64,000 nt of DNA from Begonia masoniana. Taxonomy: Eukaryota > Streptophyta > Magnoliopsida > Cucurbitales > Begoniaceae. Below, in pieces: positions 48,405-60,379 of the stretch (position 1 is its first letter; every line of letters starts with the position of its first letter). A program made the translations under genes and the position numbers. The notes below the pieces were generated by a model, which was not told where the DNA came from, made no database searches, and was given only the letters and a program-made list of their open reading frames with translations. The DNA is taken from the NCBI GenBank assembly GCA_022432975.1, contig CM039502.1, forward strand, positions 11,367,803 to 11,431,802, in the 5' to 3' direction.

Positions 48405-49286
48405 ACCATACAGCATGTAAAGCCTGCCTTTTTTTCTTCTCTTCATTTACATTTGAGTGTGATGTTAATCTTCCCAAAAGAACTAAAAGTTATATCTACT
48501 GCAGTTTCTCATAGTATGAAAGACTGGGGAGGGATTCAAAGTTGAAGTTTGTTATGTGCTTTGTAAGATAACATATATAAGTTAATAGTTAGGTCCATAG
48601 GACTATAGGATTACATCTTTTACTATGTATCCAGATCAGTTTAATGAAAGACAGGTTCCACTTTTAATTTTTTTTAGTATTTTCCACTTGAGCATCTTTT
48701 CATCAAAACAAACAGGGATTACTTTATGCAGTGCAATACTTCAACCAGATTCAAAAACTATCGAGGAGGCGAGATGGTTTTAGTACAAAAACAAGTAGCC
48801 ATTGACTGTAGTGGTAGATCTAGAGCCTATCGCACAAAAGATGATCTGGAAATAAGAGAGGCTTCCATTAAAGTTTTTCTTTCATTCACAAGTTCATATC
48901 TTCATAACAAGCGAAATCTTAATTATTCTAGTTGAGATCTGTCAGCAGAAGAAGTACAAACATTCATTTTTAGAACAATATTAAAAAGCATCCATCTGCA
49001 CATTGTGATTACAATTTCAGTATGAAAATCTATATAGTGTGTAAAAATAAACGCAAAAGAAAATGGTCTAAACTAAAAACATACAGCTAAAAACAACATA
49101 TATGAATTATCCCGTGAATCCCTGCATAATGCTAGACAGAAAAATTGATAGCGAAAGAAAGAGACAACAACAAAATTGAAGAGAAGATACTTTCACTCGG
49201 TATGGAGAGATAGTGATTCAAGCATTTGCAACCAGAAAAGAACAAAGGCACCAACATCACCTTCTCCTTTGGGTCAATTATTTTTC
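48405..49286. other. 3' flanks of the Ole e 1-like and IMP3 genes
   Basis: Convergent 3' untranslated regions and spacer. AATAAA-like and AT-rich stretches are present. No separate gene was recognised. Confidence 0.5.
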
Positions 49287-50504
49287 TTAGCAGTTCATAG
49301 CATCATAGTCGTCCAACTTGTCATTGTATTCTAACACCTTCCTCTTAATCTTTGATGAATCTACCCATGTAACAAAGTCCTCCATGTTCCTTGTAACTAG
49401 AAATGCAGGGTCAGTTACAGTCTCTGGACCTACTCTAATGTGTCCCTGCTCAATATATGTAACGGCTTCCTTCAACCGTTCAGCAAACTTCAAGCGCACC
49501 AAAACAGTAGCTAGGCGACGTCTGAAAAAAATATAAGTAACTATTTATTTGGTAGATAAAGTTATAATGAACTTTGTATACCGCACTGTATGGATTGCAT
49601 TCTAACTATTAACCATATAATATTCACTAGTAACCTCTTGAGTGATAAAAGAGTATTCTGTATCAATGCAGCAATATTTTTGCAAAACTAATGCAACTTT
49701 CACTTCTACCTGCAAAAGGATGATACTGATAACTTCACACAAAGTTTCAAGCTCTGACGGGTAGGTATAACACCAATGTTGTAACTGCAATTAAGAAGAA
49801 AATGAGTAACAAGAAAACTTGTGATGAGCGAGAATGGATAACACAAAATTCAAATAAATTCATAATGATAGCTTAAAACACTCAAATTCACAGATAGAAC
49901 AGACTGATAGAACAAGAGTCATTTTGCTTTAATACACCACAGGTGAGCAAGCAAGCTTACTGCAACTCCACCAATCCAACATGCCGTGTGACTTTGCCAT
50001 AAAATAGCTATAAGTTTGCATGTGCTACGAAGACGAGCCTCAACACCCAGAAGAATTCAATGGAACTAAATAAGATTTCTAGAATTACTTCCATTTTGTT
50101 CGCGCTATCTAATTTAAACCGGAGAAACAGAGAACAAACTAAACTCACAGCTTTTCCAAGAGTTTATCAGTCATCTCTATCCGAAAAGGATCTTTCTCGT
50201 CCATCTTCTCCAACATATTCACCAGCTTCTGTACTCCCCGGCACAGACTTGAGTATCTATTGGAATTTCATTTCCCAAAAACACAATCAAAAAATATTTT
50301 AAGCTTATTACAAAAACAAGAGAATGACTCAAAGAAGTCGATAAATAAAAAAAAAAAAAAAACATTTTACTTTTTATAATCATCGCGGCCCGTGACTCGG
50401 TACCGGTTCATCACAAATGCTTCTCTGTGGCCTCGTTCTCTCTTCCATTCCAGAAAATTGACCTTCTTCAAAAGCTTCTGCTCGTGAAACTTCAGCTTCC
50501 TCAT
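49287..50504 (-). CDS. IMP3: U3 small nucleolar ribonucleoprotein IMP3
   Basis: Four minus-strand exons give 183 residues: 50371-50504, 50149-50256, 49710-49784 and 49287-49521. IMP3 is a nucleolar protein of the small-subunit processome. It binds U3 snoRNA and, with IMP4 and MPP10, promotes its pairing with pre-rRNA for 18S maturation. The N-terminus [20 protein letters not shown] is the conserved IMP3 start. [20 protein letters not shown] and the S4 RNA-binding domain ([20 protein letters not shown], then [19 protein letters not shown]) follow, and the end [19 protein letters not shown] fits the family. All junctions are in phase (K, L and R codons are split). Length is normal. Its promoter has a telo-box and two site II elements. 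Confidence 0.96.
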
Positions 50505-50579
50505 CCTTCCTCGCGTTTAAGACGTCGTAGCAGAGTGATATTCACCAACGGAGCGCTATATGAAATCCAGAAACACCCA

Positions 50580-50672
50580 AAACCCTAGCTAACTCGTCGG
50601 AACCCATGCTGATCAAGGCCCAATTAAAAGTATGGTTCCAATTCTGGACCAGGCAAACTCGTTGTTGGCCCA
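50580..50672 (-). promoter_or_regulatory. Telo-box and two site II elements upstream of IMP3
   Basis: AAACCCTA (50580-50587) is a telo-box 76 bp upstream of the IMP3 ATG. GGCCCA at 50617-50622 and at 50667-50672 are site II elements (TGGGCC on the gene's strand). This combination is typical of plant ribosomal-protein and ribosome-biogenesis promoters, where TCP factors bind site II and telo-box factors act with them. Confidence 0.7.
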
Positions 50673-50699
50673 TTGCAAATAGACTTTATAGTATTTTTT

Positions 50700-52585
50700 T
50701 TATGCTTTTAAAAAAATAATCAAATCATAGATAAACTTAATCATAGAGAAATATTTATCTTCACAAGTCGATAATTGTACGGCTTTGAATCTAACGTGGG
50801 CCCCTCACGACGTATTGCATATGACTCGACTAAATCAGAATTAAGCTTTGGGTTGAGCAATCATGTCCTCTCCGATGATGGAATCGTCCGACCCAAAATT
50901 CTGGTAAGCCCGTCTCTAGGTCGTCTTTCCATATTGAAAAATGTCATTTTTCAATATGAGTAATTTAAGAGTAATGATATGTACATCATTTTAATATACA
51001 CTCTAATTTTTACTTCACACTTACTAATTTATGTAATGACTAAGATCAATTATAAATAATTTAAATAAAAAATGAACCGCACCAATTGATGAACACTGCA
51101 TGAAGAGATAAACACACGAAATATAAAATAAAAAAGTAAACTTAGATATCACTCAATTTATATCGATATCACTGCTCTTGTTAATTCAGTTATGCAAATG
51201 TTTAAGCGCGACAATTATCACGTTCATTAGAGAGAGCAAATTACCTAGTCTTGTTGACGTCTAACCTAGTTAACGAGTATGTTGGTATGATCTTTAGAAA
51301 TTAATCAAACATCTAACTCGTTTTTTCACATATATTGAATTTTTGATAAGCTCGATTTAAGTCAATTTAATCTAATTATTTCAAGAGAGACAATAGAGCG
51401 AGACAAAGTTAATGATTGATTTCATTACTAGACTCGGTTTGTGTCAAATACGGTCTATCGTTGGTCACTTTGAGCGAGCATCCTTCGTTTTATACCAGAT
51501 AATGTTATCTTTCTCTCTCTTCTGTCTCTATTTCTCTCACTAAAGAGTTAAAGTAAGCTCTGCTTAGATCATCCCTTATCCAAATGGGAAAAAAAGAAAA
51601 AGAGATGAGCAAGCAAGACGGACCCACGAAGCCTGGAAATGGTAAACATAGCTGAAAAGACAGATGAGAGAGACTGCATCGTTTTCTCCTACTCTCCACT
51701 CTCTGTTCCGCAAAGCTCGAAGCTTTTCAATCCATGGCGACAAATCATTCGAGGGAATGGTTGGGAATCGCTTGGTTCTTTCTGGGTTTCGTTTTCCTAA
51801 TTTGTTTATCTTCTTTCCCATATTCTTCAAACCCCACTTCATCGCCTTTGCATGTGTTTTTGTTCTGTCTTCTTGACTTTTCCTTCAGACAAACATTATC
51901 TTTATTCTCTCTCCGCCATTTCTTTCTGTTTTTCATCTCTGTTCATCGTCCTAGAGAGAGAGTTTTTAGGGTTTAATCGTGAGAAAAGCAAGAAAAGTTC
52001 AGAAAACAAACCAGAACTTCATCAGAAACAGAAAAGAGAAAGAGAAGCAATCTTTGCTGTTTGACTTTTTAAAGTTGTAATCTGCTACCTTAACGGATGT
52101 ACTAATGGAGATCGAATGAAAATCAAAATCCCATCTCTCTGTCGCAAATGTTTTCTAAGATATTTCAAATGGAAGTGGAAATTAAGATAAATTAGAGAGA
52201 GAAAAAGTTTAACTGTGAGGAAGAGTTATGTCAGTTTGCCCTACAAGAACACGTGTCATTGCTTTATAGGATCTGTACTTTGAGATTTATCATATACGCA
52301 GCTCATCAGCCTCCTCAGCCCCCTAAATCCATTCTCCCAACGGACAAAATTTAAGTGTGTTTCACACGTGTACAATCTCTTCCCACGCCGGGAAATACTC
52401 CAATTTCCGATCTTCGTTTTCAACTCTGCTCTCCCTCTTCCGAACCCTACCTTCGAAGATTTCCATCCGCTCATCTGATTTTTTCTTTCTTTTTACAAAG
52501 AGAGCTACTAATTGCTCAGATTTTCTGTTGAACTAAGATTTGGATAAAAAGTTTGAGCTTTCTCTTTACTTTTAGAAATTTGGGT
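50700..52585. other. Intergenic region between IMP3 and the ABHD17-like gene
   Basis: Holds MITE family member 6 (50969-51155). Open frames on both strands at about 51505-52064 are hydrophobic or low-complexity and were not accepted as genes. The part near 52260-52585 is probably promoter and 5' leader of the hydrolase gene. Confidence 0.5.
50969..51155. mobile_element. MITE family member 6
   Basis: The left end reads GAGTAATGATATGTACATCA. The right end, reverse-complemented, reads about GAGTGATATCTAAGTTTACT. The inside shares ATCAATTATAAATAATTTAA and CCAATTGATGAACACTGCAT-type blocks with the other copies. It is diverged but recognisable. Confidence 0.6.
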
Positions 52586-55075
52586 ATGGGGGCGGTGGCC
52601 TCTTCTATGGCGGCGAAGTTTGCGTTTTTCCCGCCAAATCCACCGTCTTACGGAATAGAGGAGGTGGAGGAAGGTAGCGGAAAGCTGAAATTTACAGGCT
52701 TGTCGACGAGGGGAAACGTCGACGTTCTGAAGCTCTGTACGAAAAGAGGAACTGAAGTAGTAGCCATGTATATAAAGAATCCATCTGCTTCCCTGACTCT
52801 GTTGTATTCACACGGTAACGCGGCTGATCTGGGTCAGATGTACGAGTTATTCAGTGAGCTCAGTAGTTATCTTAGAGTTAACTTGATGGGGTCAGTTGGT
52901 TTTTATCTATTTACATCTTCTAAAAATCGTTTGGTTTTGTTGGTCAAATATTTGGTCGCGAGATTAAGAACACTGAATTGTGTATTTTGACATTTTGTAG
53001 GTACGATTATTCTGGGTATGGGCTGTCTACTGGAAAGGTTTGAGATCTGCTTTCTGCACTTTCGAATGATGAAAATTTTCCTTTTTCTGATTGAAAGAAT
53101 AGATAAAGTTTAGATTTTTCTGCTTGTACGTATCGATCTCCTATCTGAAATGTGAAATTGGAATAAGAATCTTACTAAATTTCTTGAGTAAATTTGAGTT
53201 ATGAGTCTTGCTCGAATGAATTGAAGTAATATTTAGATGTTTTGTTGCTACAATTTGACCATATTTCTTGTTCATCAGCCTAGTGAACAGAACACTTACG
53301 CCGATATAGAAGCCGTATATCGATGTCTATTGGAGAAGTATAATACGAAGGAGGAAGATGTTATTTTATACGGGCAATCTGTTGGCAGTGGACCGACTCT
53401 AGATTTGGCCTCCAGATTATCGAGATTGAGGGCTGTTGTTCTTCATAGTCCTATATTGTCTGGTCTCAGAGTTATGTACCCAGTAAAGCGATCTTACTGG
53501 TTTGACATTTATAAGGTTTCCACTTTCTAACTGCTCGAATCTTGTTCCATTTTTATCGATTTTTGAATTTAGTGAAATATACTTGCTTGCTAACTTTGCC
53601 ATTTCTCTCGTTGGTTCAGAATATCAACAAGATTCCCTTGGTTAACTGTCCGGTTCTAGTCATCCATGTGAGTTTTCTTAAACTTCTTATAATGATCTTC
53701 CATGATCACTTGAATTTATCGTCCATCATTGAAGATGGTTTTTTCGTATGGTGACAAGTCGTTATGCAGGAATGGGGTGAATCGTCACACATTGCTTGTG
53801 ACAAGTGGAAATTGGAAGGATGGGGGAAGGGAGGGGATTATGATTGATGAATGAATTACTACGGCTGAGTTTATTAGGTTTTTCTCAGTCAAACTCGATT
53901 GGTTTTTGGTTGGTCTTGCGGGTAGATTTAGGGTTCTTACTTCTTGATCGATTAATATTTCGTTTTATTTTATGTGATGGATTTCTATGCACATCATCTT
54001 CATCAGTTGGTAAACCCGCAAATGGGCATCCACATTACTTTGTGTTAAGTTATAACATATCTCAAATCTTAGACCGTTGAGTCCGTTGAGTCGAGGTTAG
54101 TTTAATAATTTGTATCATTACTTAACTTCCCCGAGCTAATTTTCAATGATCTCATGTGTAAGACAAGAATTTGAGCTCAAGATTTACTACTAGATTACCT
54201 TAATGTACTTGTCGTAGGAGTTCCATATAAAGAATGATATTGTACGATAAATGGCGGACTATAATTTGTTTATCTCCCTCTCGGCTGCCAGGGAACTGCT
54301 GACGAAGTTGTCGATTGGTCTCATGGAAAGCAGCTTTGGGATCTTTGTAAAGAGAAATATGAACCATTGTGGATCAAAGGCGGGAACCATTGTGATTTGG
54401 AGGTTTACCCACAATACATAAAACATTTAAAGAAGTTTATAATAGCAATTGAGAGATCACAAGAAATGTTGAGTGGGTCTGGGAGGAAAACGGATGAGCT
54501 CGAAAAGCCTCGGAGCAGCACAGATTTCAGAGAAAAATCTCGGCCCAGCGTCGATCAGAGAGACACGCCTGGAGCAATTACAAATCTTCGAGAAAAACCT
54601 CGGGTAATAGCTGTTAACCGAGACAAGCCAAGAGCCAGCACAGATAAAAGAGAAAAACCTAGAAAAATTATGGATTATCCTGAGAAAACTAGCGTAGCTT
54701 TGGCAGATCAGCCGGAGAAAGGGCGAAACAGCATTGATCGGTCAGCTTTCTCTCTGCACTTTTCAATCATTATATTTTTCTCCGTAATACTGTGTTTACA
54801 CTCTAATTCTGCACTCTAATCTTATATTTTACATAACGCTTACGGGTCATTCTTTCGTTGTAAAATAATAGATTATATGAATACATGACGTGTAAGCGAC
54901 AAATCAAAATATGAGATCAGTGTGCATAAATATAATATAAACGCAACATTACTCATCTATTTTTTATAACTCAGTATATTATTGAAATTGTGGTGGCTGC
55001 AGGTTGGGAGAAATGGTAAGATCAGTTGGGTTGTGCAATATTGGTTGCTTCAAAGCCACCGCCACAGGATTATGA
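52586..55075 (+). CDS. ABHD17-like serine hydrolase with a charged C-terminal tail
   Basis: Six exons give 382 residues: 52586-52890, 53001-53037, 53279-53515, 53620-53667, 54292-54740 and 55003-55075. The alpha/beta-hydrolase core has SHGNAADLG, the nucleophile elbow GQSVGSG (Ser148), the acid in GTADEVVDW (Asp213) and the base in GGNHCDLE (His242). Animal ABHD17 enzymes remove palmitate from proteins; plant relatives are thought to act similarly. The N-terminus MGAVASS fits N-myristoylation at Gly2. After about residue 260 comes a tail of about 100 residues made of repeated charged units (FREKSR, LREKPR, NRDKPR, KREKPR). It ends [15 protein letters not shown], whose two cysteines could be lipidated. 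The final intron holds a MITE. Intron 4 is 0.6 kb. It converges on the kanadaptin-like gene. Confidence 0.92.
54784..54954. mobile_element. MITE family member 7, in the last intron of the ABHD17-like gene
   Basis: The left end reads GTAATACTGTGTTTACACTC. The right end, reverse-complemented, begins AGTAATGTTGCGTTTATATT. The inside has CTAATCTTATATTTTACATA, GTAAAATAATAGATTATATG and ACATGACGTGTAAGCG. It starts 44 bases after the exon 5 donor. Confidence 0.65.
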
Positions 55076-55527
55076 AATAGTGGGAAAAGCCTTCTCAAAA
55101 GTTGAGATTGAATTCCACTTCAGGTCTTATTTATTTGATTTCTCAATTGGGTTTTATGAGACTAGGAAGATGTGACATTTGTATTCTAATTACGAGATTA
55201 ACGTTACAACATTTCTTCATTTATTCAAGTTCCAAGGATCTGAATGAAAAACTAAGTTCACTTTCTAGAGAGAGAGAGATGAGAGAGAGAATATAAAATG
55301 CAACCAGCAAGTAAAAGATTTTCTTCCAGAGGATCTATTGATAATCAAACCACTGTTCAACAAAAAGAACATGCATTTCCTCTTGACACTGATTTCCTGA
55401 GCTGGATTCTAAACGATACAACCAACTTGATTTACACTTTTTACCTCAAAATCCACGAAAATGCAGGTTGAGCTTTGTAAAATTACAGGATGATTTACCA
55501 ATCCTATTTCTTTAATAATCTGGAAAG

Positions 55528-58500
55528 CTAGTATCCATATCTCTCGTTTAGGGATGTTCGTCCATCGCCAGATTGTCCTGCTTGCAATGAAAATATTCTC
55601 CATGAACAGGAAATAGAAAAGTTTCACAAACATTTGAATTGATAACATAAAACTGATCAAAATTACCTTCAGGAGGAACCCATGATTCATAATCTGTATT
55701 TATAAAAGAAGGTTTCTCGGGGCCAAGTACTCTTTTGGACTTTTTCTCAGCTTTCTTTGATGGGTTTTGTTTCTTGCTTAATACAGGTAAGTTTTCAGCA
55801 AGTTTTTCCTCCTCTTCTGTCCCGTACAACCCTCTTTCATGTTTTAACAACAAGGCCACTGCATCCTCTGCCTTCAGCTCAGCGACTGTTGAGGACGATG
55901 TTGACAGTTGAGAGCTATCCACTCGACTATCTTCAGATTTGTCAGATTGCTTTCGCTTTCTCAAAATCAGGCCAGGGCCTGCACTTTCAATTTCAGAATT
56001 GACCTTCACTGGCGCATCATTAACCACGTCCACAATCTTATCCCTGTCTTTATAGTCCACAAAATTGTCAGGTTCTTGTACATTTGAGGCCCTCTCTTGT
56101 TTCTCTCCCTCCTTTGTAGCATTTCCTTCGATTGCTCCAAGCCACAATGGTTTTACAACAGAGAATCTGGAGACTTTGGTCACTTTCGTGACACTAACAT
56201 TCTTAACTCCATTTGGGTCCTCATTTGATTCAATAACTAAACTTTCAGTCACTACTTCTGGTGTGGCGCTACTATTGGTTTTCTAGCTTCGTCTTAGGTG
56301 TGGGTTCAATACGCCTCTGCTTTTGACAACTGGGTTGGTTTTATCATTAGGCTTTGGCTCTTGTAAATTTGACCTCCCTTTTTCTTCGCAGCTTCTCCTG
56401 TTGGTCAGCAATCTTCAGCAAGTATAAAATCCTATCCAGTTCACTCTGGAGGGATGTTAATTCACTCTGAAGTTGTACTGTTTTATCAATCACTGCAAAA
56501 TAATGTTGTTAGCAGTTGAAATCGTGAGAAATGCCCACAAATTCAACGAATCACTATCAATGAGAACAATAATAATTGGCTAATACTCGAACAACAGGCT
56601 CCAGGTTTGACACGTCTATTTTTTTGAAACTAGCATTTCTTCTGTGTTGCTAACAGATATTTAGGACATAATACAATTTAAATATCAGAATAGATTGAGA
56701 TAAATTAGAAAATCCTACAAGGTAAGAATTTGGAGAACCAACCTAGCTTAGTTGACAGCCCAGACATGTATGCGTCAAGGCTGTCTCCAGCTTCAGGTTC
56801 TACTACATTATCTGCTTCTGCTTTGTTCTTCTCCACCATAAGCACCTCTCGTTTGCCTTCCATTCTTTAAGGATGGCATCTCTCTTATGAAGAAGAGAAT
56901 CAGCTGTTTCAATTGATGGCTGTCGCCAGCCTTTTTATTGGAAGACTTCTTTTGGTCCGGTCATAGAATTCATCATCATCACTGCACATGAAAAAATAAG
57001 TAACTAGTCAGTTAGTTGACTAAAATGTCAGTGTCTTTAGTTACCAATCCGATATAATTGCTTCCGTTACATTGCTAGAATTCTGTTAGTATTGTGTAAA
57101 AGTGGTTTTTTTTTCAGCAAGAGAACCAAACCTGTCAAAATATGCATTGAAATGGCACCAAAAGAAGAAATTCATGTTCACAAACCTCCAAAAGTCTTCA
57201 TCATCTTCCGTGGCTCCTTGTTTCTTGCCACGGAAAATCTTCCCCGAACGAGCACCAAGACTTTCTTGAATACTCTCATTCAGTGTTTCTTCCAAGTTAT
57301 CAAGTTTCCTCCATGATCTATTAATAATTAAGACAGAAATAAGTCAATAACATGCCAAAACATCACAATTTAGGAAAAAAATGAAAAGTGAATGTCCTAC
57401 ATGACTAGGAAATGAGCAGCAAATATTTTATGCGAGTAGAATTTCCACCTGTGTAATTCTTTGTTCATTCCTGGCAATCTGAGTTTGCTGTCCTTGGGTC
57501 AATCCACCTTGAGCAATGTCTTTAGCACGAATTGCATCTATTTCTTTCTTCATATGAGCAATCTAGAGCCAACATAAAATTAATGTCTGAGACATAATTT
57601 TTTCACCAACTACATTACTACTGAACAATTATCCACATAAAATGCTAAAAACATTATTATGAAACGCCCTCACACAACCTGAGAAAAACTTTTAAGAGAC
57701 TACACCAACGAAAACAAGTAAACGAGCAAGTTAAACAGATAAAACAACCATAACTGATGTAAATTTGGAAGGCAATATTGCAAAAAGAATCATCATACTA
57801 CGAGGCAGAAAGTAATTACATGCCAACGATTCGTAAATTATAACTTCAAAAATATTAATAATATAAAAAAGATACCATGATAATAAGGCAGGGCCAACCA
57901 GGATGTCCGTTTGAAGAAAATAAGAAATGCATCAACTAATAACATACCTTCTCAGTTCTTTTCAAAACCTTTTCTCGGGTTTTTTTTCCGTGCTTCTCTG
58001 TGAGCTGTCCTTTATATGTTTGCCATGTTACTTCGTCATCTTCATCCTATATTGATTATGGGATTAAGAAAGAATTGTCCCTTAGTGATCAAAAGCGCAT
58101 AAGATTTACAATACTTCCGTTTCATCACAAGGAATTTAAATGAAGTATGCATACACAAGACAGAGCAAGAACCTTGATCTGATAGATATCCAAAACAAAG
58201 ATAATACTTTAACACACCTCAACTTCTTCAGCCTCTTCTCCCATACCCCATGATATGCCATCAGCAAGAGATGCCTCATGTCTAGCTCGACGAAGGGAAG
58301 CATCTCGATCAAGCACCTCTTCTCGGATCTTGGAATTCCTGATTTTTTTCAAGTCGGCTTCCTAGCAGCCATACAATTTTCCATGTATTAACAAAAACTT
58401 TCATACAAATCCAAGTAAAAACTTCATTGAGACATATAACTAAGAAATGAGCAGAACAACAGAGTCTACAACAAAGGAAGCCAGCAGCTTTATTGGAACA

Positions 58501-59265
58501 AGAAGAATACATTTGCATCACCAACTGTTAGAAACTAAAATGTTGATGGTCTTCACCATGACTTGTATTACAACTATCTACCTTTCCACATATAAAGTAA
58601 CACATATTTTAACCAAAGAGGTTAAGAGTAATTCTCATACAATCTTTTTTTTTTTTTTTTTTTTGGCATGAGCTTTTGACTTTATTCTGTTTTATTTTAA
58701 TTCACGATGCTCTGCTTCCAAGTTCATTATAACATCACCTCCTAATTCTGACAGGAGGCACTAGTTTATTTTTTGCCTTCTTCTTTTTGTGAGTGTTGGA
58801 GAGCTACGTAAGGAATATATCGAAGTGTGGGCCAGTGGAGAAAAGAATGTAATTTGTGTTTGTCAAATTGGATATCTCCCATGAGGAATGAAACCGAAAA
58901 AAAGCTTACCATGCATCAAATCAGTTGGTCCTTGAAAGATGTATAAGCAGATGGAGCTGTCAAATAAAAAAAAAAATAAGGAATCAATTATGAATTGATA
59001 TTGATAATAAAGAAATGTTAACATTATCAAGTTTACTCACTGGCCAAATTCGAATGACATCGCCAACCCGCAGTCTACATTATCTTTTGTCTGTACCTGG
59101 AGTAATCCAAATAACAATTTGTTTTAAGAAGACATTAAATACAAAATATAACTAAAGAAACTTGCATTTATATACTATCGTACCTGATTCTTATTAATGA
59201 CAGAGCCATGAGTACTTCTTCCAAGATCATACAGGTAGGCCTCCTCCACTAGTTTTAAATGAATA
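55528..59265 (-). CDS. Kanadaptin-like FHA-domain protein; reading frame broken in this assembly
   Basis: Minus-strand exons are recognisable at 59184-59265, 59041-59096, 58910-58956, 58218-58357, 57949-58046, 57449-57562, 57186-57317, 56743-56981, 55667-56492 and 55528-55577. Marker text includes the FHA signature YLYDLGRSTHGSVINKNQ, CLYIFQGPTDLM, ASLADGISWGMGEE, EVTWQTYKGQLTEK, RAKDIAQGGLTQGQQTQIAR, KAEDAVALLLKHERG and the ending GRTSLNERYGY. FHA domains bind phosphothreonine; kanadaptin relatives are nuclear or cytoplasmic and have been linked to RNA processing, but the plant role is unclear. The first exon, with the start of the FHA domain, is not found; it should lie in or near the gap at 60280-60379. 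At least six one-base indels shift the frame (for example near 57960, 57306, 56951, 56918, 56864 and 56403). They point to assembly errors or recent loss of function. Confidence 0.8.
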
Positions 59266-60007
59266 CTACGACAGGAAACAGATTCCAACTTACATCATTT
59301 ATAATACTATAAAATGACAAAATAATTGTTACATCTGTAAGATGATGGTGTCTATATTTCAGAAAACAGTTTATTATATGTACACGGAACCACTATCACA
59401 ACAATAAAGCCAATACCCGTGAAAATATGAGCTCTCATAATCATTGGCTTAGAAGCGAAACTGAACATCCACAAGTCTAACATGGCTCTAGAATCCCATT
59501 TAAATCAGATAATTAATTGAGACTAGAAACTCAGAACAGGAATCATTTCCTATATCTAACATATAAAGATAGGCGTCTGAAATAAAAAGTAAGAATCGTG
59601 CCCAAAAACTAGTCTATATCAGAAGAGATTGCCACCCCACCCAGACAACCCTAAGTATCATCTCCAATCACTCCTGCCAACGTAACTTGAGAATGCTTAG
59701 CCTCAAATAATATGTTCACTTTCAATTTTTATTTTAGTCATAGACATCGATTTTCCTCCCTCCTTATATCAAGTGCAAAATAATTCTAAGGAAATGTAGA
59801 ACAAAACGGCAAAGCTCAAAAACACGCTCAGGTCTCATCTCATGGCTAGTTTTTGCGTCCATGATAATTTCTTGAGTCGGCTATTATTTTCATCCGGTGG
59901 TATGAGATCTTGATTTAGAAACTTAAAGATAACTCACACGCACTAATCCCCTGAGGAGAATCCCAATTTTCCAACGCTTGCTCAATACTAGATTAACTTC
60001 ATGTTTG

Positions 60008-60068
<61 letters not shown>

Positions 60069-60279
60069 CATAACTATAAACAACTACCAACTACCAACCA
60101 GAAATAAATAAACAAAACAGTCCTCGACGGATCTCGAGACGACGACCGGAGTATGGTGCAGGACCTTTGGGTCAAAGTAAGTCACGAAAACTTACCTCGT
60201 GCACGCTGCAATCCAAGCTTCGTCCCGAGCACTGTTTAAATACAGCATTTTACAAGATGACGTTAAAAACGCGTTTAGG
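59266..60279. other. Unassigned region upstream of the last recognised kanadaptin-like exon
   Basis: Should contain intron and first-exon sequence of the kanadaptin-like gene, but no exon matching the start of the FHA domain was found. A good donor-like site (CACGAG|GTAAGT on the minus strand, about 60198) borders an unidentified segment. The 52-base A run is at 60011-60062. Confidence 0.4.
60011..60062. repeat. Homopolymer of about 52 A
   Basis: An uninterrupted A run preceded by TTTGTCT and followed by TATAACAT. It could be the tail of a retroposed sequence on the plus strand, or an assembly artefact next to the gap. Confidence 0.9.
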
Positions 60280-60379
60280 NNNNNNNNNNNNNNNNNNNNN
60301 NNNNNNNNNNNNNNNNNNNNNNNNNNNNNNNNNNNNNNNNNNNNNNNNNNNNNNNNNNNNNNNNNNNNNNNNNNNNNNN
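60280..60379. other. Assembly gap (100 N)
   Basis: Exactly 100 undetermined bases, a size usually used for gaps of unknown length. It interrupts the region where the kanadaptin-like first exon is expected. Confidence 0.98.

Noticed and set aside
51505..52064. Hydrophobic and low-complexity open frames on both strands upstream of the ABHD17-like gene
   Set aside because: Overlapping frames on opposite strands, no recognisable domain, and composition expected from CT-rich DNA.
59630..60062. Possible SINE ending in the 52-base A run
   Set aside because: No RNA polymerase III A/B boxes or target duplication could be recognised.
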